30,314 nt of DNA from Scatosoma sp045652785 (GTDB taxonomy: Bacteria; Bacillota; Clostridia; Christensenellales; Borkfalkiaceae): NCBI GenBank assembly GCA_045652785.1, contig JAZOLF010000025.1, positions 1 to 30,314 on the forward strand, in the 5' to 3' direction. The translations under genes were made by a program, and so were the position numbers. The notes under the pieces were generated by a model. It was not told the DNA's origin, ran no database searches, and saw nothing but the letters and a program-made list of their open reading frames with translations. Shown in pieces: positions 1-5,599 of this stretch. Each line of letters starts with the position of its first letter. The stretch's first letter is position 1.

Positions 1-1
1 C

Positions 2-1042
2 GCCCGTCGGCGTGATTTTCCCGCCAACTCCGTCTATTACGATATCGCGGCCCAAAGTTTTGACGATCCGTTATGCGGTATTCCTGCCATCCGTGAAAAA
101 CGGCTCACCACCGTCGATCGAGCAGAAAAAGTATTCGGGGAAGACGGCCTGCGCTTAATGCGGCTTGCCCGCTTTTGCGGGCAACTGGGCTTTACCCCCG
201 ACGAAGAATGTATGCAAGGCGCTGCCGCAAACGCTGCGATGATTGAAGACATCTCCGCCGAACGCATCTTTGCCGAACTCATGCAAATCCTGCACGCAGA
301 CCAAAAATACGGCATAACCGAAGGACACTATTACGGCTTATTAATTCTGGAAAAAACTGGCGTACTTGAAAAAATTATGCCCGAGTTAACGCTCGGCAAA
401 GGCATGGATCAACGCCCCGACTTCCATAATTACGACGTGCTTTTCCACTCCTTGCGGGCGGTCAAATACGCCCATCCGTCCGTCCGACTTGCAGCACTTT
501 TGCACGACGTCGGCAAGCCGTTTTGTTCGCTGCGCGATGGCAACTCTTACCAGCACCCCAACGAAGGGGAAGAGATTGCGCGGACGATACTCCACCGCTT
601 GAAAGCACCCAAAAAAACGGTGGAACAAGTGTGCATTCTCACACGCTTACACATGTACGATTTTAACTGCCAAACGTCCGAGCGCAAACTGCGCCGTTTC
701 TTCGTCGAACACTACCCCATCTTGGAAGAACTAATGCTGATTAAGCAAGCAGACTTCTCAGGTTGCAAGGACGAAACAGGTACAATCCCCACCGTTGCAC
801 GTTGGAAAGGCTTGCTGTATAAAATGCAAATCGAAGGCGCACCCCTTACCTTAAAAGCGCTCGATATTCGTGGGAATGATTTACTTCAACTCGTACCTGC
901 CCCCATGATTTCGCACGTTTTGCACGAACTTTTGTGTCACGCGGCATGCCACCCAAAAGACAACAGGAAAGAGAAACTTCTCAAACTTGTCCCCGCAATC
1001 CTGCGGCTTTGCAAGCAAAAACTTAAAAATGAAAGTAAATAA
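2..1042 (+). CDS. cca: CCA tRNA nucleotidyltransferase, C-terminal part (5' end outside window)
   Basis: The reading frame is open from base 2, so the gene starts upstream of the window. The visible part begins just before the RRDF motif (ARRRDFPANSVYYD) that follows the catalytic palm domain in class II CCA-adding enzymes and related poly(A) polymerases. It continues through FGEDGLRLMRLARFCGQLGF, the conserved ED-x-LR-x-x-R-x-x-RF element that binds the incoming nucleotide. A C-terminal HD domain follows (LAALLHDVGKP, then HLHMYD-like histidines), a metal-dependent phosphohydrolase fold found in many CCA enzymes. The family adds or repairs the 3' CCA of tRNA in the cytoplasm. The catalytic GxGxxDxD part is not visible, so an HD-type poly(A) polymerase cannot be fully excluded, but in Clostridia the CCA enzyme is the usual member. 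An internal ATG at 158 is not the start, because conserved family sequence lies before it. A hairpin terminator follows directly. Confidence 0.85.
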   Translation, partial: ARRRDFPANSVYYDIAAQSFDDPLCGIPAIREKRLTTVDRAEKVFGEDGLRLMRLARFCGQLGFTPDEECMQGAAANAAMIEDISAERIFAELMQILHADQKYGITEGHYYGLLILEKTGVLEKIMPELTLGKGMDQRPDFHNYDVLFHSLRAVKYAHPSVRLAALLHDVGKPFCSLRDGNSYQHPNEGEEIARTILHRLKAPKKTVEQVCILTRLHMYDFNCQTSERKLRRFFVEHYPILEELMLIKQADFSGCKDETGTIPTVARWKGLLYKMQIEGAPLTLKALDIRGNDLLQLVPAPMISHVLHELLCHAACHPKDNRKEKLLKLVPAILRLCKQKLKNESK

Positions 1043-1069
1043 AAAAGGACGCCAACCAGCGTCCTTTTT
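1042..1069. terminator. Bidirectional intrinsic terminator between cca and galK
   Basis: An 11-base perfect stem (1042-1052 with 1059-1069, core AGGACGC/GCGTCCT) has a six-base loop, an A-run on the left and a T-run on the right. It can therefore end transcription of the convergent genes from both sides. Confidence 0.9.
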
Positions 1070-1080
1070 GTTCCCTTATT

Positions 1081-2238
1081 TTATAGGATTTCCACCGTGA
1101 TACCGTCTTCAATCGACGTCTGATAGAAACTTGCACGGTAGCCGATTGCGTCGAAATACGCTTTGCCTACACGCTTGATAAAGCCGTCCACCGCCGTCTT
1201 CTTGACAATGGAAATCGTACATCCGCCAAAGCCCGCACCGATCATACGCGAGCCCAAACATTCGGGTTCTTTTCTTGCAAAGTCGGAAAGGGTATCCAGT
1301 TCTCTCCCCGTCACTTCGTACAAATCGCGCAAGGAATAATGGCTTTCATTTAGCAACCGCCCAAGTTCCGCAACATTCCCCGCTTTTAACGCTTGAACCG
1401 CTTGGTTCACACGTTCGCATTCGCAAACTACGTGTTCCGCGCGCTTTGCCACAATCCCCGAAAGCAAGTATTTCACTTCGTTGAATTCCGCAGGCGTCAA
1501 TTCCGCCAAACAGGAAACGGGTTTCACATCTTGGATTGCTTTGAGTGCAATTTCTACTTCGTGGCGGCGCACGTTGTATTTGCTTTCCACCAAGTTATGC
1601 GGCTTATTGCAGTTTGCAACCACCAAACAATATTCCCCCAAATCCAGGGGAACGTATTTATAATCGAGAGTTGCACAATTGAGCAATACCGCATGGTTTT
1701 TCTTGCCCATCGCGGACGCGAACTGGTCCATAATCCCACAGTTTACGCCAGCGTATTCGTTTTCCGCACGTTGGGAAAGCACCGCCAAATGCACCTTGTC
1801 GTATTCGATTTCGCCGAGTTCGCAAAGCGCAACCGCCGTGGCAACTTCAATCGCCGCCGACGACGAGAGCCCGCTCCCGAATGGCACGGTACAATCATAG
1901 TACAAATCGCAAGGCACAATCGTCTTGCCTTCCTGTTGCAAATGGTACGCAACGCCCGCCTGGTAGTTGCCGTATTTCAAATTTCTATACTCGTTCAAGT
2001 TACCGATATCGAGTTCGATAATCCCGTCGATCCCTTTGAGCAAAATGCGAATGATATTCCCTTCCGTTTTGCGCGCATAGATATTACAACGCAAGTTCAA
2101 CGCCGCAGGAAAAACCTTGCCGCCGCAATAATCGACGTGTTCCCCGATTACGTTGATACGCCCCGCAGCCGTAAAAAGGTGGGTAGGTTTCGCGCCAAAA
2201 CCCTGCTCAAAAGCCGAAATTGCTACCGTTTTATCCAT
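1081..2238 (-). CDS. galK: Galactokinase, likely also started from its own internal ribosome site
   Basis: GalK phosphorylates alpha-D-galactose with ATP, the first step of the Leloir pathway, in the cytoplasm. The 385-residue unit has the galactokinase signature near its start (GRINVIGEHVDY, residues 26-37), the GHMP kinase ATP loop (PFGSGLSSSAA), the catalytic-Asp motif GIMDQ, and the third GHMP motif (MIGAGFGGCTIS). Its length matches stand-alone bacterial galactokinases. The start is supported by AAAGGAG seven bases before the ATG at 2238, inside the frame that runs through from the Lgt-like part. GalK can thus be made alone even if the fusion is also made. No galT or galE is in view. The nearby MFS transporter and GH2 glycosidase could supply galactose. 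Confidence 0.9.
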   Translation of the reverse strand: MDKTVAISAFEQGFGAKPTHLFTAAGRINVIGEHVDYCGGKVFPAALNLRCNIYARKTEGNIIRILLKGIDGIIELDIGNLNEYRNLKYGNYQAGVAYHLQQEGKTIVPCDLYYDCTVPFGSGLSSSAAIEVATAVALCELGEIEYDKVHLAVLSQRAENEYAGVNCGIMDQFASAMGKKNHAVLLNCATLDYKYVPLDLGEYCLVVANCNKPHNLVESKYNVRRHEVEIALKAIQDVKPVSCLAELTPAEFNEVKYLLSGIVAKRAEHVVCECERVNQAVQALKAGNVAELGRLLNESHYSLRDLYEVTGRELDTLSDFARKEPECLGSRMIGAGFGGCTISIVKKTAVDGFIKRVGKAYFDAIGYRASFYQTSIEDGITVEIL

Positions 2239-3012
2239 ATTTTTTCTCCTTTCTAATAGATACCAAGCCAAAAAATACACGCCGCCGACCAGCACCAAAA
2301 TCGCCGCCGTAAGTTGCGAAGGCGACAAAAAGGAAACAACCGTTTCACCGCGCATATCCGCGCGCGCATATTCAATAAAAAACCGCCACACGCCATACAC
2401 TACCATATAGATAGGCAGGGCAGGTATGCGTTTACCTTGCTTTCGATAGGTGGCAAACCACCAAATCGCACCCGCCAAAGCGAACAAAAACAACGCTTCG
2501 TAGAGTTGTACAGGCACCGCCTTTACCCACACGCCATTTAAGCACATCGGCAAAGCATACCACGCGTCCACAATTCTGCCGTGACAACAACCGGCGCTCA
2601 AACATCCCAAGCGCCCAAATGCGTGCGCCAAAGGGATAGCAACCGCCGCCACGTCCGCAAGCATTCCAAAGCGCTTGACAGGCTCTTTTTTGTCCTGACA
2701 AAATCTACCTACAACAAAGAACCAACCGATCAAGAAGACCGCCGCACCGCCGATTAAGCCGCCGTAGAAGGTCATTCCTTGAAAGCGGAATTCCCCTGTC
2801 GCCAACCAGTTATAAAAGGCCTGAAACAAAGTTGCGGATAAAAAGCCTAAAATAATGGCTAAAAATCCCGTTATAATCAACCCGCGTTGCAAAGCAACGG
2901 AAAACCCGCGCTTTGTACAGGCAGCATCTGCGTAAAATAAGGCAAGCACCACGCCGATTACAATAAAAATATCGTACAGGCTCATGCCCAAAAGGTTTAC
3001 GTCAGGAAACAT
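1081..3012 (-). CDS. Lgt-like prolipoprotein diacylglyceryl transferase fused in frame to galactokinase
   Basis: One uninterrupted frame encodes two proteins that are normally separate. Residues 1-257 are an Lgt-like polytopic membrane protein: typical N-terminus (MFPDVNLLGMSLYDIFI), about seven hydrophobic segments, the GRLGCLSAGCCHG variant of the Lgt signature, VPVQLYEA, and RFFIEYARAD. Lgt moves diacylglycerol from phosphatidylglycerol to the lipobox cysteine; the GCC variant may be a paralogue with a changed role. The remaining 385 residues are a complete galactokinase (next entry). I chose the ATG at 3012 because GAAGGAG precedes it; an upstream ATG at 3045 has no ribosome site and lies almost at the predicted transcript start. 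The last Lgt helix ends in ERRKN, a cytoplasm-facing end, so a tethered cytoplasmic GalK is topologically possible. No stop separates the parts. A natural fusion, internal initiation or a sequence indel are all possible. Confidence 0.75.
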   Translation of the reverse strand: MFPDVNLLGMSLYDIFIVIGVVLALFYADAACTKRGFSVALQRGLIITGFLAIILGFLSATLFQAFYNWLATGEFRFQGMTFYGGLIGGAAVFLIGWFFVVGRFCQDKKEPVKRFGMLADVAAVAIPLAHAFGRLGCLSAGCCHGRIVDAWYALPMCLNGVWVKAVPVQLYEALFLFALAGAIWWFATYRKQGKRIPALPIYMVVYGVWRFFIEYARADMRGETVVSFLSPSQLTAAILVLVGGVYFLAWYLLERRKNMDKTVAISAFEQGFGAKPTHLFTAAGRINVIGEHVDYCGGKVFPAALNLRCNIYARKTEGNIIRILLKGIDGIIELDIGNLNEYRNLKYGNYQAGVAYHLQQEGKTIVPCDLYYDCTVPFGSGLSSSAAIEVATAVALCELGEIEYDKVHLAVLSQRAENEYAGVNCGIMDQFASAMGKKNHAVLLNCATLDYKYVPLDLGEYCLVVANCNKPHNLVESKYNVRRHEVEIALKAIQDVKPVSCLAELTPAEFNEVKYLLSGIVAKRAEHVVCECERVNQAVQALKAGNVAELGRLLNESHYSLRDLYEVTGRELDTLSDFARKEPECLGSRMIGAGFGGCTISIVKKTAVDGFIKRVGKAYFDAIGYRASFYQTSIEDGITVEIL

Positions 3013-3065
3013 ACACTCTCCTTCGTAGCCTTCCCGAAAGAGCAAAAAAGGCTATCATCTTTGTT

Positions 3066-3094
3066 ATTATATAACAAATTTTCATATTTGTCAA
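3066..3094 (-). promoter_or_regulatory. Consensus sigma-A promoter of the lgt-galK gene
   Basis: Reading the minus strand, TTGACA (3089-3094) and TATAAT (3066-3071) are both perfect and separated by exactly 17 bases. The predicted transcript start near 3059 leaves about 47 bases before the ATG at 3012. Confidence 0.9.
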
Positions 3095-3126
3095 CGATAC
3101 AGCAATAAGTTTTCCGCAAAGACAAA

Positions 3127-3151
3127 CCGCCCGCCTACAACAGGCGAGCGG
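3127..3151 (-). terminator. Probable terminator of the small 57-residue gene
   Basis: A 10-base stem with one mismatch (3127-3136 with 3142-3151, GC-rich) and a five-base loop is followed on the minus strand by TTTGTCTTTG. It lies 26 bases after the stop of the small gene. Confidence 0.65.
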
Positions 3152-3176
3152 CAGATTCCTATATAGAGCAGCGCCT

Positions 3177-3350
3177 TTACGACACTTCGTCCACCGTGAG
3201 CGTAAACGATTCCCCGCTCGGCAGCGTCATCCGCACCGCCTCGTTATAGACAATCGCCTGCCCTTCAAAGCAAATATCCAGCATTAACAGCAATTCTTGT
3301 AACAACTCCTTCTTTCCCACTTTTTCCGTCTTCATACTTTTGTTTTTCAT
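3177..3350 (-). CDS. Small hypothetical protein, 57 residues
   Basis: This short frame starts MKNKSMKTEKVGKKELLQEL and ends LTVDEVS. It is supported by a ribosome site (GGAGAAAGGT before the ATG at 3350), its own sigma-A-like promoter 40-75 bases upstream, and a hairpin terminator just after it: a full monocistronic unit. The basic, lysine-rich start is followed by an amphipathic leucine-rich stretch (ELLQELLLMLDICF) and a short segment (MTLPSGESFTLTVDEV) that looks like two beta strands. There is no signal peptide or membrane helix. I do not recognise the family. It could be a small cytoplasmic regulator or an unrelated conserved small protein. An alternative start is Met6. Confidence 0.7.
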   Translation of the reverse strand: MKNKSMKTEKVGKKELLQELLLMLDICFEGQAIVYNEAVRMTLPSGESFTLTVDEVS

Positions 3351-3396
3351 ACCTTTCTCCTTGACATATTATTCAAACCACGTTGTTTGTACTTTC

Positions 3397-3425
3397 ATTA
3401 TATCGCATTTTTTTTGCGTTTGCAA
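3397..3425 (-). promoter_or_regulatory. Sigma-A promoter of the small 57-residue gene
   Basis: On the minus strand TTGCAA (3420-3425) is followed after 17 bases by a perfect TATAAT (3397-3402). The predicted start near 3390 gives a leader of about 40 bases. Confidence 0.75.
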
Positions 3426-3625
3426 TGTTTTCTACTTGACAAAGATTGTCGATTCAATAGAAGGTTTGTCGAAAAATGTCAAACGCCCCGATTTTTCCCG
3501 AAAAAACCGCATTATCCCCTACCATGTACGCATATAATAGAAAAACACAAAAACTTTTCCTGCGAAAAAGGTAGAAAAAAATAGGAAAAATCTTGCAAAA
3601 GAGAGCAACAAACAAGAAAAGAAAA

Positions 3626-3648
3626 AAGACCGCCCTTTTAGCGGTCTT
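3626..3648 (-). terminator. Intrinsic terminator of the cold shock gene
   Basis: The stem AAGACCGC/GCGGTCTT (3626-3633 with 3641-3648) is followed on the minus strand by a long T-rich run, about 20 bases after the csp stop codon. Confidence 0.9.
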
Positions 3649-3668
3649 CCCCATAGTTCTTTTTGGGC

Positions 3669-3884
3669 TTATTCAACGACGGTCACGTTGATAGCGCGAA
3701 GTTTTTCCGGGTTCTTGGGATCTACTTCCGTTTCGTAGGAAACTTTCTGTCCTTCTTTGAGCGTACGATAACCGTCCGCGTTAATGGCAGAAAAATGTAC
3801 AAAAACGTCTTCGCCACCTTCATCGCCTGCAATAAAGCCGTAGCCTTTGCCCGCGTTAAACCATCTTACTGTCCCTTGACACAT
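3669..3884 (-). CDS. csp: Cold shock protein, CspA family
   Basis: The 71-residue protein is a single cold shock domain, a five-strand OB fold that binds single-stranded RNA and DNA and opens RNA secondary structure at low temperature or in general growth. RNP1 (KGYGFI) and RNP2 (VFVHF) are intact, with the N-terminal GTVRWFNAGKGYGF typical of the family and the usual length. Most family members start MxxGTVKWFN; this one starts MCQGTVRWFN, with a cysteine at position 2. GGAGG lies about nine bases before the ATG. The gene is monocistronic, with its own promoter about 110 bases upstream and its own terminator. The long untranslated leader resembles those that control cold-inducible csp genes, but whether this copy is cold-induced cannot be seen. 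Confidence 0.97.
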   Translation of the reverse strand: MCQGTVRWFNAGKGYGFIAGDEGGEDVFVHFSAINADGYRTLKEGQKVSYETEVDPKNPEKLRAINVTVVE

Positions 3885-3999
3885 ATATGGGCCCTCCTAT
3901 CAAATATTTCGCACTCGACAATCGACGACGCACGCCTTCCCTTAAATCGAACCCATATATTTCAAGTATTACGCTACGTACTTTATCAAGTACCTTTAT

Positions 4000-4028
4000 A
4001 GTATAACATATATTTCACCCATTTTCAA
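4000..4028 (-). promoter_or_regulatory. Promoter of csp, with a long structured leader
   Basis: On the minus strand TTGAAA (4023-4028) and TATACT (4000-4005) are spaced by 17 bases. The transcript would begin near 3993, exactly at a small hairpin (GTACTT/AAGTAC, 3978-3993), and have about 105 untranslated bases before the csp ATG. Confidence 0.75.
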
Positions 4029-4078
4029 GTGATTTTTGAAAAAATTATTATCCTTTTTACAAAAAATGGCTACAATAA

Positions 4079-4107
4079 TGGACTTTTTTACGAAAATAGC
4101 GTATAAT
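4079..4107 (+). promoter_or_regulatory. Probable promoter of uppP
   Basis: A perfect TATAAT (4102-4107) lies 33 bases before the ATG. A weak -35 match, TGGACT (4079-4084), sits 17 bases upstream of it. The ribosome site after it (CAGGGA) is also modest. Confidence 0.6.
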
Positions 4108-4139
4108 AAACTTATAAATCAAGGTACAGGGAACAAAAA

Positions 4140-5021
4140 ATGGATTTTTTGGAGTTGTTAAAAGCCATCCTTCTTGGCATCATTGAAGGGATTACGGAGT
4201 GGTTGCCCGTTTCGAGCACAGGCCATATCCTTCTTTTTGACGGAGTATGGCAATCGACCACAAGCACACAATCAAACCAAGCGTTTCAGGATTTCTTTTT
4301 ATACTTTATCCAACTGGGTGCAATTTTATCCGTCGTCGTGCTCTTTTTCGGGAAACTTTTCCCTTTTAAGATTCGCAAAGCAACCGAACAGAACAGCGTT
4401 CAATCCACACCTGCCCCCATCCAACACATCTATTCGGATAAAAAAATCTGGTTACTTTGGGGCAAAGTTGCGCTCGCCTGTATCCCTTGCGTAATCGTCG
4501 GAATTTTGGCAGATATAGCCGACCAGCCGTGGATTATCGCAACCGCACTCATCCTGTACGGGTTTCTTTTTATTTTCATCGAACAATGGAACGCGAACCG
4601 TACCCCAAAAGTGGACGACGTATATGCCATCACTTGGTCGCAAGCGGCAATCATCGGTGTTGCACAAACGCTGTCCGTGATCCCTGGCACTTCCCGTTCG
4701 GGCGTGACCATTTTGGCAGCGTTGCTACTCGGCATCTCCCGCCCCGCGGGTGCAGAGTTCACCTTCTTCTTAGGCATCCCCGTGATGGTGGGCGCAAGCC
4801 TGTTGCAGTTCATCAAAAATTTGGACGGCGTACTTGCTTTCACCGCCTATGAATGGATCTATCTTTTCACAGGTTTCGTGGTCGCATTTGCGGTTTCCAT
4901 GCTTTGCATTAAAGCACTTATGAACTTCGTCCGCAAGCATGATTTCAAGCCCTTCGGCTGGTACCGCATCGCTCTTGGCGCGCTGGTGCTTGCTACTATG
5001 GTGATCCCCACTTGGTTTTAA
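4140..5021 (+). CDS. uppP: Undecaprenyl-diphosphatase (BacA/UppP)
   Basis: UppP is an integral membrane enzyme that removes one phosphate from undecaprenyl diphosphate, recycling the lipid carrier for peptidoglycan and other wall polymers; extra copies give bacitracin resistance. The N-terminus has the conserved (E/Q)xxxE plus PxSSxGH signature (IIEGITEWLPVSSTGH, Glu16, Glu20, His29), and the second signature PGTSRSGVTI is present with its catalytic arginine. About eight hydrophobic helices are visible. At 293 residues it is slightly longer than usual (about 265-285), because of a polar insertion after the third helix (RKATEQNSVQSTPAPIQHIY, residues about 83-102). The gene stands alone, between its own promoter and a bidirectional terminator. 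Confidence 0.96.
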   Translation: MDFLELLKAILLGIIEGITEWLPVSSTGHILLFDGVWQSTTSTQSNQAFQDFFLYFIQLGAILSVVVLFFGKLFPFKIRKATEQNSVQSTPAPIQHIYSDKKIWLLWGKVALACIPCVIVGILADIADQPWIIATALILYGFLFIFIEQWNANRTPKVDDVYAITWSQAAIIGVAQTLSVIPGTSRSGVTILAALLLGISRPAGAEFTFFLGIPVMVGASLLQFIKNLDGVLAFTAYEWIYLFTGFVVAFAVSMLCIKALMNFVRKHDFKPFGWYRIALGALVLATMVIPTWF

Positions 5022-5042
5022 ACCGAACAACACAGCAAACAA

Positions 5043-5067
5043 AAAAGCCACTCAAAGAGTGGCTTTT
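5043..5067. terminator. Bidirectional terminator between uppP and the zinc-ribbon gene
   Basis: A perfect 11-base stem (5043-5053 with 5057-5067; AAAAGCCACTC) has a three-base loop and an A-run on one side, a T-run on the other. It serves both convergent transcripts. Confidence 0.92.
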
Positions 5068-5093
5068 CTTTTTTATTTTTTTCGCACAATCTT

Positions 5094-5585
5094 TTACTGC
5101 AATTCTTTCCCGCATTTTTCGCAGTATTGATTTTTGGGGCCGTTGATATGCTGGCAAGCGGAACATTCCTTACGGATTTGCATCCCGCACTTGGGACAAA
5201 AGTTCACCCCATCGCTTACAATTTCCCCACACTTAGGGCAAGCGTTCCCCAGAGTTTCGTGGATCAATTCGCTGGTGTAGCCCGCAATCACGATTTGCAT
5301 CGCCATTCTAACAAGAATCGCGCCGATCCCGCCGACAAATGCACACGGCAAAAAGAGCACAAACGGCACGATAAACCTTGCCGAAAATCCATCATCATCG
5401 AAAGCGTTCATTCCCGCGGTCGAAATCAAAACAAAGCAAACAAACGCAGCCAAAAATCCGCAAATCATCAACGGTTTCCCGATGGAAAGCAACTTTTTAC
5501 GCAGTTTTTTCGCCTTTTCACTATTCGCAACGTTGTTGACGTCGGCATTCAGCGCCTTAATGGTTTCCTGTAAATTTTTAAACAT
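5094..5585 (-). CDS. Membrane protein with C-terminal double zinc ribbon
   Basis: The 163-residue protein has a short charged N-terminal part (residues 1-35, probably helical), two hydrophobic helices (about 38-57 and 70-95), and a C-terminal cytoplasmic-type tail with four Cys pairs (CPKCG, CPKCG, CSAC, CEKCG), which would form two zinc ribbons. This layout occurs in many Gram-positive hypothetical proteins; the exact function is unknown. It starts 14 bases after the end of the YhaN-like gene, with AAAGGAG before its ATG, so it is most likely the third gene of the yhaO-yhaN operon. That context hints at a role near the membrane-anchored nuclease complex, for example as a nucleic-acid or protein adaptor; this is inference only. 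Confidence 0.85.
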   Translation of the reverse strand: MFKNLQETIKALNADVNNVANSEKAKKLRKKLLSIGKPLMICGFLAAFVCFVLISTAGMNAFDDDGFSARFIVPFVLFLPCAFVGGIGAILVRMAMQIVIAGYTSELIHETLGNACPKCGEIVSDGVNFCPKCGMQIRKECSACQHINGPKNQYCEKCGKELQ

Positions 5586-5599
5586 ATCTTTTCTCCTTT

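Larger units (their letters stand above)
3351..3668. other. Gene-poor interval between the small gene and csp
   Basis: This 318-base AT-rich stretch holds the minus-strand promoter of the small gene (3397-3425) and the csp terminator (3626-3648). Between them, about 3436-3620, I see only an inverted TTGACA/TGTCAA pair (3436-3441 and about 3475-3480), two copies of TTGTCGA, and an isolated plus-strand TATAAT (3533-3538) with no good -35. No convincing gene is visible. Confidence 0.6.

Noticed and set aside
1393..2256. Plus-strand frame of 287 codons opposite galK
   Set aside because: GalK motifs on the other strand are unambiguous, and this frame has no ribosome site.
3436..3540. Possible plus-strand small RNA with TATAAT at 3533
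   Set aside because: The -35 is poor, and the only hairpin downstream has its T-run on the other strand.
3454..3654. Minus-strand hydrophobic 66-residue frame
   Set aside because: It begins inside the csp terminator, lacks a ribosome site, and its hydrophobicity follows from T-rich DNA.
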